A program made the position numbers and the translations under genes. Of a DNA stretch of 64,000 bases, positions 54,359-64,000 are shown piece after piece; positions within the stretch are counted from its first letter, which is position 1; each line of letters begins with the position of its first letter. The DNA comes from Pseudomonadaceae bacterium (GTDB taxonomy: Bacteria; Pseudomonadota; Gammaproteobacteria; Pseudomonadales; Azotimanducaceae), in NCBI GenBank assembly GCA_024743435.1, contig JANSWO010000004.1, positions 248,001-312,000 on the forward strand, given 5' to 3'. Below the pieces are notes generated by a model, which was given only the letters and a program-made list of their open reading frames with translations, ran no database searches and had not been told where the DNA came from.

Positions 54359-55311
54359 TGGACTCGCACGCCGGCGCGCCCAGGCGAGTGCTGTGTCTTC
54401 TGGGCGCGACAGCGGCAGGCAAGACGGAACTGGCTTTTGCGCTCGCTGACGCTCGTCCTTGCCGGCTCATCAGCGTCGACTCCGCACAGGTATATCGGGG
54501 TCTGGATATCGGCAGCGCAAAGCCTGACCAACAGACGCTCCAGCGTTATCCCCACGAACTCATCGACATTCGCGAACCGGACGATGTGTATTCGGCTGCC
54601 GATTTTGTGCGCGATGCGGATGCCGCATGCGAGCGTGCTTTCGCGGCGGATGAGTTGCCCGTGCTCGTCGGTGGCACGATGCTCTACGCGCGGGGTTTTC
54701 GAGATGGCATTGCCGAGTTGCCTGAGGCTGATCCGCAACTGCGGCAGGCGCTGATGACTAAAGCACAGCGGGTGGGCTGGCTCGCGATGCACGCCGAGCT
54801 GACACGGCTGGACCCGGCTGTGGCCTCCGGCATTCATCCAAACAATCACCAGCGGGTTTTGCGGGCCCTGGAAGTGCTCGAACTGTCCGGCGCCTTGATG
54901 TCCGAGCAGTGGCGGGCCAGCGGCAAGCCTGCATCCGATCGGTTGTCAGCGACACTGCATCAAATTGCCCTGGATGTGCCGGAACGGGCGCAATTGCATC
55001 GACGCATCGAAGATCGCTTCAGGGCAATGCTCGATGCCGGGCTCCTTGATGAGGTTGCGTCGCTGCTCGAGCGCTTTGACCCGGAGCTGCCAGCCCTTCG
55101 TTCGGTTGGCTACCGGCAGTCGTGCGACTACCTGCGCGGGCACATCGCAAGCGAAGCTGAGCTGTTCGCGCGCGGTTGCGCTGCCACTCGACAACTGGCC
55201 AAACGGCAGCTGACGTGGTTGCGTAGCTGGCCGGATTTGAACCGGCTTCCCAGCGCGCCGGCGGCCGGTCTCGCTGCCGACGTATTGCAAACTCTGGACA
55301 ACCTGCCATGA
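54358..55311 (+). CDS. miaA: tRNA dimethylallyltransferase
   Basis: 317 residues, transferring dimethylallyl to A37 of tRNAs that read UNN codons. P-loop GATAAGKTELAFAL, VDSAQVYRGLDIGSAKP, PHELIDIREPDDVYSAADF and the LVGGTMLYARGF loop are all present; QLAKRQLTWLRSW ends the family core. Its ATG overlaps mutL's TGA. hfq follows after about 120 bp that contain a T-rich stretch. Confidence 0.96.
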   Translation: MDSHAGAPRRVLCLLGATAAGKTELAFALADARPCRLISVDSAQVYRGLDIGSAKPDQQTLQRYPHELIDIREPDDVYSAADFVRDADAACERAFAADELPVLVGGTMLYARGFRDGIAELPEADPQLRQALMTKAQRVGWLAMHAELTRLDPAVASGIHPNNHQRVLRALEVLELSGALMSEQWRASGKPASDRLSATLHQIALDVPERAQLHRRIEDRFRAMLDAGLLDEVASLLERFDPELPALRSVGYRQSCDYLRGHIASEAELFARGCAATRQLAKRQLTWLRSWPDLNRLPSAPAAGLAADVLQTLDNLP

Positions 55312-55433
55312 TGCTCTAACGTCGGTTCAGTCGGTTTTTTCCGGGCTTTTTGCTCGACCGACAGCGCCATCTGTCAGCCGCTTTGCGGCGCAAATGGGCC
55401 TTCGAATGCGACGCTAGGTTCAAGGAGACCACG

Positions 55434-55703
55434 ATGTCAAAAGGGCACTCATTACAAGACCCTTATCTGAACGCCTTGCGCAAGGAGCGCGTACCCGTAT
55501 CCATTTACTTGGTGAACGGAATCAAGCTGCAGGGCCAGATCGAATCGTTCGATCAGTTTGTGGTTCTCCTGCGCAACTCGGTCAGCCAGATGGTATACAA
55601 GCACGCGATATCGACGGTCGTGCCATCGCGCAATGTAAAGCTTGCGCCAGGCAAAGACGGCAAAGCCGCCGACGATACCGAGGCTGAAGCCGAGGAAGCC
55701 TAG
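55434..55703 (+). CDS. hfq: RNA chaperone Hfq
   Basis: 89 residues from the ATG at 55434, with AAGGAG upstream; the frame to 55350 is not used. The Sm1 motif ([23 protein letters not shown], given here in pieces) and Sm2 ([13 protein letters not shown]) are complete. The distal and proximal RNA-binding faces (QDPYLNALR) are conserved. The C-terminal tail is short and acidic ([10 protein letters not shown]). It forms hexamers that pair small RNAs with mRNAs. Confidence 0.97.
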   Translation: MSKGHSLQDPYLNALRKERVPVSIYLVNGIKLQGQIESFDQFVVLLRNSVSQMVYKHAISTVVPSRNVKLAPGKDGKAADDTEAEAEEA

Positions 55704-55710
55704 CGCTCCT

Positions 55711-55732
55711 GCCGGCCCCACAACGATTGTGG
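55711..55732. other. Hairpin between hfq and hflX
   Basis: CCACAA (55718-55723), a CGA loop and TTGTGG (55727-55732) form a 6-bp stem that can be lengthened with a bulge by the flanking GC-rich bases. No T tract follows, so it is not a standard terminator. It lies 8 bases after the hfq stop and could separate or stabilise the hfq message. Confidence 0.3.
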
Positions 55733-55869
55733 CGGGCCAGGCAACGAGATTCCGCCGTGCGTACGTGCGCTGACCTTACGCTTGGGTCAAGCGCTGCCAG
55801 GCTTGCGCTAGCCAATGCGCGGCCCATAGGAATCGACAACGGTGGCTTACTGAGCCACGGAGGTCCTTT

Positions 55870-57138
55870 ATGTTTTACGATCGCCCGGAAGCGGGCCGAC
55901 GCGCCTTGCTGGTGCAGCTCAAACAGGCGTCCAACGATGTCGAGTTTGAGTTGTCCGAGCTGACAGAGCTTGCGCGCAGCGCTGAACTCGAGCCGGTGGT
56001 CAGCGTGACTGCCTCGCGCGAGACGCCCCATCCAAAAACGTTTGTGGGGCCTGGCAAGGTCGATGAGATCCGCCACTTGCTGGAGGCGGAAGAGCTGGAC
56101 CTGCTTTTGGTCAATCACGAGCTCTCGGCCGGCCAGCAGCGCAACCTGGAAGCGGAGCTGGGTTGCAGAGTGGTGCCTCGCACCGAGCTGATACTCCATA
56201 TCTTTGCCGATCGTGCGCGCACCCACGAGGGCAAGCTACAGGTAGAGCTTGCCCATCTGGAGCACGCGCAAACCCGGCTGGTGCGTGGTTGGACGCACCT
56301 GGACAGGCAGAAGGGTGGTATTGGCCTGCGAGGTGCTGGCGAGACGCAGATCGAGATGGATCAGCGCATGCTGGCCGAGCGCATCAAAGCGCTGAAGGCC
56401 AAACTGTCAACCGTGGCCAGCAGGCGTGCGCAGGGTCGCCGACGGCGCTCGCGTGCGGGCACGCCGGTGGTGGCGTTGGTGGGCTATACGAACGCTGGCA
56501 AGTCCACCTTGTTCAATGCGCTGACCGATGCCGCGGTGCTCGCAGAGGACAGGCTCTTTGCCACGCTCGATCCGACGATGCGCTCGTTGCAGATGCCTGG
56601 CATCGGAGACGTCGTGCTAGCGGACACGGTGGGTTTCATCAGCCAGCTGCCACACGCGCTGGTTGACGCCTTCAAGGCGACCCTCGAGGAGGTGGCGGGC
56701 GCCGATCTGCTTCTGCAAGTGGTGGATGCCAGCGACGAAGATCGCGATTTGCGAATTGACGACGTCAATGCGGTTCTGCGAGAAATAGGCGCGCTGGACC
56801 TGCCGAGACTGATTGTCTACAACAAGGCTGATCTGCTGTCCGATGAAGACAATTGGTTGCCGGCGGACGATGCTCACCTCGCGGTGAGTGCGTTGACCGG
56901 AGCCGGGTTGCCGGAATTGCTGGCCCGCATTGGTCGTTTGTTGGGCGCCCAGGCACCTGTTGAGGTTCTTTTGTCCCCATCTGAGGGTAGGCTGCGCTCC
57001 TGGCTGTATCAGCGAGGCGCGGTCGTCAGCGAAGATGTCCAGGAGGACGGCTCCATGGCGCTGACCATCGTTGCCCGCGAAGAAGTACTGCGGGCGTTTT
57101 CCGATCAGCGACAGGCGGCGGGCGGCGCCGCACACTGA
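55870..57138 (+). CDS. hflX: Ribosome-splitting GTPase HflX
   Basis: 422 residues. The N-terminal HflX domain has KTFVGPGKVDEI, LVNHELSAGQQRNLE and RGWTHLDRQKGGIGLRGAGETQ in part. The GTPase domain has GYTNAGKSTLFNAL (G1), DPTMRSL-type switch I, DTVGFI (G3) and YNKADLL (G4). Basic RRRRSR residues precede G1. In E. coli it rescues stalled ribosomes under heat stress. It is part of the hfq-hflX-hflK-hflC run. Confidence 0.95.
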   Translation: MFYDRPEAGRRALLVQLKQASNDVEFELSELTELARSAELEPVVSVTASRETPHPKTFVGPGKVDEIRHLLEAEELDLLLVNHELSAGQQRNLEAELGCRVVPRTELILHIFADRARTHEGKLQVELAHLEHAQTRLVRGWTHLDRQKGGIGLRGAGETQIEMDQRMLAERIKALKAKLSTVASRRAQGRRRRSRAGTPVVALVGYTNAGKSTLFNALTDAAVLAEDRLFATLDPTMRSLQMPGIGDVVLADTVGFISQLPHALVDAFKATLEEVAGADLLLQVVDASDEDRDLRIDDVNAVLREIGALDLPRLIVYNKADLLSDEDNWLPADDAHLAVSALTGAGLPELLARIGRLLGAQAPVEVLLSPSEGRLRSWLYQRGAVVSEDVQEDGSMALTIVAREEVLRAFSDQRQAAGGAAH

Positions 57139-57263
57139 TAGAATTTCCGACTTCGGCGTTGGTTGCCGGCGCTATTGGCCGGCGCGTCGTTGCAGCGGCA
57201 ATGCCCGACTGCATATAACAAGTGCGTGTCTAAGCACGTGTACAAAGAAGGCGTACAGAACAC

Positions 57264-58409
57264 ATGGCATGGAATGAACCGGGCGGCGGTAGCGGCGGCA
57301 AGGATAAAGATCCCTGGGGTGGTGGCGATCAGGGCCCACCGGATCTGGATGAGGCGTTCAAGAAGCTGCAGTCGCAATTATCTGGCGTTTTCGGCCGGGG
57401 CGGCGGCGGTGGTGGTGCATCTAGCGGCGGCGGTATTTCGAAGGGTGGCCTGATCGGCGCACTGGTCGTTGCCATTGTGGTCTACATCGCGTTCGGCTTT
57501 TACCAGATTGATCAGCGCGAGCACGGCGTAGTCTTTCGCTTTGGCGCGGTTCAGGAAAATGTCGTCCTGCCGGGCCTGCACTGGAATCCTCCGATCATCG
57601 ACGACGTGCAGATTGTCGACGTCAACGCGGTTCGTAACCACGATCACCGCGCGCTGATGCTGACCGAAGATGAGAACATCGTTGATGTCGCGCTGACGGT
57701 GCAGTACATCGTCAGCAACGCCATCGATTTTCTGATCAACGTTAAGTCACCGGAGTCGAGTGTTGCCCAGGCGACGGAGTCGGCGTTGCGACACGTGGTT
57801 GGTTCATCGTCAATGGATCTGGTCATCACCGATGGTCGAGCGGCGCTTGCCGCAGAAGTTCAGGAACGGCTGCAGTCGTATCTCACGAACTACGGCACCG
57901 GTATCACGGTGTCCAAGGTCAACATTCAGGAAAGTGGCCCGCCTGCCCAGGTGGCGGCGTCTTTTAATGACGTTCAGCAGGCCCAGGAAGACGAGGCCCG
58001 GGTGATCAACGAGGCGAACGCCTACGCAGAAAGCATTTTGCCGCAAGCCCGAGGTGAGGCTCAGAAGCAGATTGAAGAAGCCAACGCGTACCGTGATCGC
58101 GTCGTTGCCCGCGCCGAAGGTGAAGCGGAACGCTTCACGAAGCTGCTTACCGAATATCGACTGGCGCCAGAGGTCACGCGAGATCGGCTCTACATTGATG
58201 CGCTCGAGCAGGTGCTGTCCAACAGCAGCAAGGTGATGGTTGATGTCGAGGGTGGCAACAACATGCTTTATCTACCGCTCGATCGAATGGGCGGTGGCTC
58301 TCAGCCCGGCATCGGCGGCGGGGTCAGCCGTGATGAAGTCAGTAACATGATTGAGTCCCTGCGCCGCGACGTCGAATCCCGATCCTCGACCGGCCGTACC
58401 GGCCGCTAA
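57264..58409 (+). CDS. hflK: FtsH protease modulator HflK
   Basis: 381 residues, anchored by one segment (LIGALVVAIVVYIAFGFYQI) after a Gly-rich, low-complexity N-terminus typical of HflK. The SPFH/prohibitin domain follows (REHGVVFRFGAVQENVVLPGLHW, in part). It forms with HflC the large periplasmic cage around FtsH. It is separated from hflX by 125 bp and followed by hflC after 16 bp. Confidence 0.95.
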   Translation: MAWNEPGGGSGGKDKDPWGGGDQGPPDLDEAFKKLQSQLSGVFGRGGGGGGASSGGGISKGGLIGALVVAIVVYIAFGFYQIDQREHGVVFRFGAVQENVVLPGLHWNPPIIDDVQIVDVNAVRNHDHRALMLTEDENIVDVALTVQYIVSNAIDFLINVKSPESSVAQATESALRHVVGSSSMDLVITDGRAALAAEVQERLQSYLTNYGTGITVSKVNIQESGPPAQVAASFNDVQQAQEDEARVINEANAYAESILPQARGEAQKQIEEANAYRDRVVARAEGEAERFTKLLTEYRLAPEVTRDRLYIDALEQVLSNSSKVMVDVEGGNNMLYLPLDRMGGGSQPGIGGGVSRDEVSNMIESLRRDVESRSSTGRTGR

Positions 58410-58425
58410 CCGTCAGGAGATAGCC

Positions 58426-59292
58426 ATGAATTTTAAGTCTCTGTTATCCATTGTCCTTGCGGTGCTGGTGCTGTTGATTGCGCTGGATGGATTTTTCATC
58501 GTTCATCAGACCGAGCGGGCAATTGTGCTGCGCTTCGGTGCGGTGACCCGGGCGGACGTTCCCGCGGGTTTCCACTTCAAGATTCCGTTTGCTGAGCGCG
58601 CCATCAAGTTCGATGGCCGGATCATCACGCTCGATGCCGCGCCGCAAACCTATTACACACTTGAGAAGAAGCCTCTGTTGGTAGATTCGTTTGCCAAGTG
58701 GCGGGTAACCGACGTGCTGCGCTTTTACAACGCAACCACCGGTCAGCAATCGACGGCAGAGTTGATTCTCGGCCAGCGGGTGGATGAGGGTTTGCGGAAC
58801 CAGATTTCCCGACGCGACATGCACGAGGTTATCTCGGGTGAGCGGGATCTGTTGATGAGTGAGCTGACCTCAGAATTGAACGCCGTGATGCTGGAGAACG
58901 TCGGCGTCGAAGTGGTCGATGTGCGAACCAAGCGTATCGATCTGCCGCCGGAAGTCTCGCGTGGTGTGTATGACCGGATGGAGTCCGAGCGGGCGATTCT
59001 GGCCCGTCAGTATCGAGCCCAGGGCGATGAGCTAGCCATCGGAATCCGCGCCGATGCGGACCGTCAGACCGTGGTGATTGCGGCCAACGCCTACAAAGAA
59101 TCTGAGCAGATTCGCGGTGACGGCGATGCCAGCTCTGCCTCGATCTACGCTGACGCGTTCAACCGAGATCCGGAGTTCTACGAGTTCTACCGCAGCATCA
59201 ACGCGTACACCGAAGTGTTTGCGAACAAGGACGATTTGATGATCCTCGATCCCGATAGCGAGTTCTTCAAGTACCTCAAGAGCGGTGGTTAG
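58426..59292 (+). CDS. hflC: FtsH protease modulator HflC
   Basis: 288 residues from the ATG at 58426, with AGGAGA 6 bases upstream; the frame to 58351 lies inside hflK. One N-terminal membrane segment (LLSIVLAVLVLLIALDGFF) and an SPFH domain (TERAIVLRFGAVTRADVPAGFHF in part) are followed by the coiled coil with YDRMESERAILARQYRAQG. It partners HflK around FtsH. It overlaps the DUF2065 gene by 8 bases. Confidence 0.95.
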   Translation: MNFKSLLSIVLAVLVLLIALDGFFIVHQTERAIVLRFGAVTRADVPAGFHFKIPFAERAIKFDGRIITLDAAPQTYYTLEKKPLLVDSFAKWRVTDVLRFYNATTGQQSTAELILGQRVDEGLRNQISRRDMHEVISGERDLLMSELTSELNAVMLENVGVEVVDVRTKRIDLPPEVSRGVYDRMESERAILARQYRAQGDELAIGIRADADRQTVVIAANAYKESEQIRGDGDASSASIYADAFNRDPEFYEFYRSINAYTEVFANKDDLMILDPDSEFFKYLKSGG

Positions 59293-59470
59293 CGAACTCG
59301 CGGTCGCCCTCGGTCTCGTGCTGGTGATCGAGGGCATTCTCCCATTCGCCTGGCCATCGGGCTGGCGAGCGGCGGCGCGCAAAGCATCCGAGACGGCGGA
59401 GCCGAGCCTGCGCATAATGGGCCTTTCGATGATGCTCATCGGCACTGTGGTTGTGAGTATCGCCCGCTGA
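59285..59470 (+). CDS. DUF2065 small membrane protein (YjeT)
   Basis: 61 residues from a GTG at 59285 that overlaps the hflC stop. Two hydrophobic segments (VALGLVLVIEGILPFAWP and LSMMLIGTVVVSIA) make it a two-span inner-membrane protein. This family regularly follows hflC in gammaproteobacteria, but no function is proven. Its position suggests a link to the HflKC complex. Confidence 0.85.
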   Translation: MVSELAVALGLVLVIEGILPFAWPSGWRAAARKASETAEPSLRIMGLSMMLIGTVVVSIAR

Positions 59471-59506
59471 CACGTTGCTCGCTCTCTGCGAGCCAGGAAT
59501 TATTTC

Positions 59507-60649
59507 GTGACTGACTACTGGCGTCTCCCGGAAGGGATCGATGAAGTTTTGCCGCCCCGAGCGCGTGAGCTCGAGCAGACTCGCCGGCGAGTGCTCGATG
59601 TCTTCGATACCTGGGGCTATGAGTACGTAGAGCCGCCACTAATCGAGCGGCTCGACGGTCTACTGGTAGGCAGCGCCGAGGACATCGAGCGACAGATGTT
59701 CAAGCTCACGGACCCGGAGAGTGGCGACACGCTTGCGCTGCGTCCCGAGATGACTTCCCAGGCGTTGCGCATCGACAGTCACTCTCTCGCCGATGAGAGC
59801 GGCCCCCAGCGGCTTTGCTACTCGGGTCCGGTTGCGAGATCTCAGCGCAGCATGCCGTTGTCCAGTCGCCTGCCGTATCTCGCGGGTGCCGAGCTCTTTG
59901 GCGCTTCAGAGTTGTCGGCGGATGCCGAGATCATCTCGCTGCTCGCCGAAGTACTGCAGGTGGGCGGTGTATCGCAGCCGCTACTGGTGCTCGGCCACGC
60001 GGGCATCGTGCGCGCGCTCCTGCGTTCGGCAACAGAAGACGAGCAGCAGCAGCGTCTGTTGTACGGGGCTGTGCAGGATAAGAGCGAAGCGGATATCAGT
60101 GCGCTCGAAGCCGGTGGTGAGGGCAAACGATTAATTGCGCTGACTCGCCTCATGGGCCGCAGCGATGTGCTGGCCCGTGCCGCGGAGGAATTGGGCTCCG
60201 ACGTTCAAGGCGCGCTGACAGATCTGCAGACCTTGTGTGAGGAACTCGATACCCGACTGCCCGATGTGGATGTCTTCTTCGATCTGGGTGAAGTCGCGGC
60301 GTACGGATATCACACGGGCGTGGTGTTCGCCGCTTACGGCAATGAGCGTGGCCAACCGCTCGCGCGCGGCGGTCGTTACGACGGCCTGGGCGGCAAGTTT
60401 GGCCGCATCCGTCCGGCAACCGGTTTTGACCTCGATCTGAAGCAATTGCCGCTCGGACAGGGCCATCGTCGTGCTATCTTCGCGCCAACGGGAAGCGAGT
60501 CCTCTTTGCTTACAGCCATCGCGGATCTGCGCGGGCGTGGCGAACGAGTTGTGCAGGCATTGAATGCGGGTCAGAACGTCCCCGCGCTGTGCGACCGAAC
60601 GCTCGTAGCAGATGGAGACGGATGGGTTGTCACCGATCACGAATCCTGA
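59507..60649 (+). CDS. hisZ: ATP phosphoribosyltransferase regulatory subunit
   Basis: 380 residues of HisRS-like fold without aminoacylation ability. It starts at a GTG with LPEGIDEVLPPRARELE and has LRPEMTSQALR, LCYSGPVAR, YHTGVVFAAYG and ARGGRYDGLGGKFG. HisZ pairs with a short HisG (encoded elsewhere) to make the allosteric first enzyme of histidine synthesis. The gene sits between DUF2065 and purA as in Pseudomonas. Confidence 0.93.
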   Translation: MTDYWRLPEGIDEVLPPRARELEQTRRRVLDVFDTWGYEYVEPPLIERLDGLLVGSAEDIERQMFKLTDPESGDTLALRPEMTSQALRIDSHSLADESGPQRLCYSGPVARSQRSMPLSSRLPYLAGAELFGASELSADAEIISLLAEVLQVGGVSQPLLVLGHAGIVRALLRSATEDEQQQRLLYGAVQDKSEADISALEAGGEGKRLIALTRLMGRSDVLARAAEELGSDVQGALTDLQTLCEELDTRLPDVDVFFDLGEVAAYGYHTGVVFAAYGNERGQPLARGGRYDGLGGKFGRIRPATGFDLDLKQLPLGQGHRRAIFAPTGSESSLLTAIADLRGRGERVVQALNAGQNVPALCDRTLVADGDGWVVTDHES

Positions 60650-60668
60650 GGTGGCCCACTCCGGTGCG

Positions 60669-60682
60669 CAATCGCCTGATTG
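60669..60682. repeat. Inverted repeat upstream of purA
   Basis: CAATC and GATTG flank GCCT perfectly, 59 bases before the purA start. Outer CGCAA-type and TTGCG-type bases (60666-60690) lengthen the symmetry. It does not match a PurR box in spacing, and no -35/-10 pair could be fixed near it. An operator or hairpin role is possible but unproven. Confidence 0.3.
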
Positions 60683-60716
60683 TGTTGCGTGCTTTGCAGC
60701 CGCGACATCGAGTTAA

Positions 60717-62039
<1,323 letters not shown>

Positions 62040-62049
62040 ACGGTTAGCG

Positions 62050-62553
62050 TCAGGACGATTGACTGATGGTCTCGGTCTTGGCGCCCATGTCGGCGAAGGC
62101 AGGTTGATTGATAGTGACCTGAAGGTCCCCTCCGGCGTAGCTGCCGCTCACCTCGATACCGATTGACCCCAGGCCGCTGTTACCCAGCCCAGCCTCGTAG
62201 GCGGCGGCGCCGCCCGGCGCTGTGACTGAAGTAGGGTTCAAAATCGCCAGCCAGCCAGGCACGTCGCTGGGCACGGTGTCGGCGAATTCCGCGCCATTCG
62301 CCCGCCGCGCATCGGCTGCCGCAAACTGATTGCGCACTGCGCGAACGGCTTCACCGTAGTTGTTGCTGACGGTTGCGATGCTCGCGCTCGTCACGTAGTT
62401 CTGATAGCTCGAAATGGCGATGCTCACCAACAGCCCCATAACCGCGATGACAACAAGCAGTTCCACCAGGGTGAAGCCCTTTGATTGGCCGGCGTATTGG
62501 CGGTGGTTTGGCATTGAGTTGGTAGCGGTGGCGTCGGGTGCTGGGGCCTGCAT
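62050..62553 (-). CDS. Type IV pilin-like protein with prepilin cleavage site
   Basis: 167 residues at most. The class III signal is G-FTLVELLVVIAVMGLLVS, with the Glu at +5, followed by SYQNYVTSASI, the N-terminal helix of major or minor pilins. The leader would be 26 residues from the ATG at 62553, or 13 from the ATG at 62514; the shorter fits usual leaders better, though neither has a clear ribosome binding site. There are no Cys residues, so no disulfide D-loop. It is isolated from other pilus genes. It needs PilD for processing. Confidence 0.8.
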   Translation of the reverse strand: MQAPAPDATATNSMPNHRQYAGQSKGFTLVELLVVIAVMGLLVSIAISSYQNYVTSASIATVSNNYGEAVRAVRNQFAAADARRANGAEFADTVPSDVPGWLAILNPTSVTAPGGAAAYEAGLGNSGLGSIGIEVSGSYAGGDLQVTINQPAFADMGAKTETISQSS

Positions 62554-62808
62554 GGGGTGCTTTCTTGATTGGCGTAGAGACCAACAAGACTAGGAGGATC
62601 TCGGCGCAGAACCGTGACCTGGGTCGATGTTTACGGCGCGCGGAGTCGACAGCGGCGGAATTCTGACACTCAGCGCACAAAACGTGGATGCACAGCGCTG
62701 GTGCGCCCGTCTCGCCAATGCAGCGGGTGGACAATGCGCCGCTGGTTTTCCCACCGTCGCCAGCCTTAGACTAGCTCCACTTTGCTAGGCCACGACAAGG
62801 CGATTCTC
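62554..62808. other. Noncoding region between the divergent pilin and Trm112 genes
   Basis: No gene, RNA or clear promoter pair was recognised. It must hold the start signals for both divergent genes. Confidence 0.4.
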
Positions 62809-63021
62809 ATGGACTCCAGGCTACTTGAGCTGCTGGTTTGCCCGGTAACAAAGGCGTCATTGACGCTGAAACGCGATGAATCTGCCGGCCGTGTAGAGCT
62901 GTGGTGCCGCGCGAGCGGCCTTGCCTATCCAGTGGTCGATGACATACCGGTTATGCTTGAGTCCGAAGCCAGAGTGCTCAATGACGATGAGAAGGCGAGC
63001 CTTGCGGATCGCAATACCTGA
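62809..63021 (+). CDS. Trm112-like protein (YcaR family)
   Basis: 70 residues from the ATG at 62809, with AAGG upstream. [19 protein letters not shown] and [20 protein letters not shown] are the Trm112 pattern, with two Cys residues (one of a usual pair of CxxC remains, as CPVT and WCRAS). It is expected to be a small beta-rich zinc-ribbon remnant; in some operons the family accompanies lpxK and kdsB, but not here. Its function is unknown. Confidence 0.8.
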   Translation: MDSRLLELLVCPVTKASLTLKRDESAGRVELWCRASGLAYPVVDDIPVMLESEARVLNDDEKASLADRNT

Positions 63022-63128
63022 CGCCGCGCCCCTCGCTGGGTAGAATGTCGGGTTCGCAGTTGTCGAAATTGGGCTCAACCGGAGTTCGTGAAGCAACGTC
63101 AAAGCACTCACTCATGTGGAGTAGCGGG

Positions 63129-64000
63129 ATGAACAAGCCAGATCTGAAGTCGGTGGCCGGCAATGTTGCGGTAATGCCGGACCCGGCTAGTAATGCCAGC
63201 ACCGAGGTCAAAGGCACGCTTAACTGGGTAGGCATGAGCCGCATTCACCAGCCGCTCGCGCTGCGTGACAACGGCCGCGTTCATCACGTGCAAAGCCGTG
63301 TGCAGGTCTACGTTGATCTCGCCGACGCAGATGCCAAAGGCATCCACATGTCTCGGCTGTACCTCATCCTGGACGAGCACGCAGACACCCGGCCGCTGTC
63401 GCTCGCGGGCTTCAAGCTGATGCTTAAATCGATGCTGCAGAGTCACAGCGATCTGAGCGAGAAAACGTTTATCGAGTTGGACTTCGACTACTACTTGCGT
63501 AGGCCAGCGCTGGTCAGCGAATACTCCGGCTGGAACTCCTACCCGGTACAGATTCGCGGAACCATGAACAAAGGGGTCGTTGACGTCGAGCTATCCGTCG
63601 GCGTTTTGTACTCATCCACGTGTCCGTGCTCCGCAGCACTTGCCCGGCAGCTCATACAGGAACAGTTCGACACCGACTTTGGTGGTCAGGAATCTGTGGC
63701 GCCCGCTCAGATGCGGGAGTGGCTTGGCAGCGAAGAAGGGATTGTCGCCACACCACATAGTCAGCGCTCGATCGCCAAGCTGAAACTCAAATTGGATGAC
63801 CGTCTGGAAGATTTCCCGATTACCCACTTCATCGACCTTGTCGAAGAGACGCTGAAAACGCCCGTTCAAACAGCTGTAAAAAGGGAAGATGAGCAGGAGT
63901 TTGCTCGCCTTAACGGACAGAACCTGATGTTTGTCGAAGACTCCTCACGCAAGCTGAAGTCAGCACTCGATGGCGATAATCGCATCAGTGATTTCTGGGT
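63129..64000 (+). CDS. folE2: GTP cyclohydrolase FolE2 (type IB), 3' end beyond the window
   Basis: The frame from the ATG at 63129 (GGAG 8 bases upstream) is open to the end of the window, so about 290 residues are seen. It starts MNKPDLKSVAGNVAVMPD and has LNWVGMSRIHQPLAL, the metal Cys in SSTCPCSAALARQ, and TPHSQRSIAKLKLKL. FolE2 makes dihydroneopterin triphosphate from GTP for folate or queuosine. It is not dependent on zinc in the way FolE is, and in some bacteria is induced under zinc shortage; no Zur-like box was seen before it. Confidence 0.93.
   Translation, partial: MNKPDLKSVAGNVAVMPDPASNASTEVKGTLNWVGMSRIHQPLALRDNGRVHHVQSRVQVYVDLADADAKGIHMSRLYLILDEHADTRPLSLAGFKLMLKSMLQSHSDLSEKTFIELDFDYYLRRPALVSEYSGWNSYPVQIRGTMNKGVVDVELSVGVLYSSTCPCSAALARQLIQEQFDTDFGGQESVAPAQMREWLGSEEGIVATPHSQRSIAKLKLKLDDRLEDFPITHFIDLVEETLKTPVQTAVKREDEQEFARLNGQNLMFVEDSSRKLKSALDGDNRISDFW

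Noticed and set aside
63022-63128. Zur box before folE2
   Set aside because: No AT-rich palindrome of the Zur type is present in the gap.

Overview
The window is a gene-dense stretch of a gammaproteobacterial chromosome with high GC and many GTG starts. It looks like an uncultured or little-studied relative of the Pseudomonas lineage. Most of it, from ilvE near 11.3 kb to purA near 62 kb, runs in the order I recall for Pseudomonas aeruginosa around PA5013 down to PA4938. I recalled that comparison from memory and did not compute it. No rRNA, tRNA, CRISPR array, insertion sequence or prophage was seen.

Layout. 1-9 kb: the tail of a YtcJ-like amidohydrolase, an outer-membrane AlgE-like channel, a GNAT acetyltransferase, a metaxin-type GST, a CPA2 cation/proton antiporter, ilvD and argA. 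9-11 kb: an orphan GspE/PilB-type ATPase. 11-19.5 kb: ilvE and then the LPS-core operon waaF, waaC, waaG, a double-domain sugar kinase, a carbamoyltransferase (WapO type) and a second GT4 glycosyltransferase. 19.5-25.8 kb: an LpxL-type acyltransferase, hldE, a LEA2 lipoprotein, an aldo/keto reductase, an FAD oxidoreductase and waaA. 25.8-35.9 kb: tolC, then yqiB-cpdA-parE-parC, a two-TM protein with a cyclase-like domain, and serB. 35.8-39.7 kb: the c-di-GMP effector pair fimX and a PilZ-like FimW candidate. 39.8-45.7 kb: epmB/efp/epmA, a lipoprotein, dapD and an ECF42-type sigma factor with its DGPF partner. 45.9-62 kb: psd, rhodanese, orn, queG, then the cluster nnr-tsaE-amiB-mutL-miaA-hfq-hflX-hflK-hflC-DUF2065-hisZ-purA. 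62-64 kb: an orphan type IV pilin-like protein, a Trm112-like protein and the start of folE2.

How the genes work together. The 11-26 kb block supplies much of inner-core LPS assembly: heptose activation (HldE), Kdo transfer (WaaA), heptose I and II (WaaC, WaaF), further sugars (WaaG, WapH-like), phosphate (kinase), a carbamoyl group (WapO-like) and lipid A acylation. EF-P and the two enzymes of its beta-lysylation sit together, which contrasts with the EarP-type system I recall for P. aeruginosa. FimX, the FimW candidate, the GspE/PilB-type ATPase and the pilin hint at a type IV pilus programme controlled by c-di-GMP, although no complete pilus operon is present here.

The most unusual items are a membrane protein with what I read as a catalytically dead class III nucleotidyl-cyclase domain close to the cAMP phosphodiesterase gene, the tandem double kinase of the LPS operon, a 40-codon ORF interlocked between cpdA and parE, and the ECF42-DGPF pair with a promoter-like match upstream.
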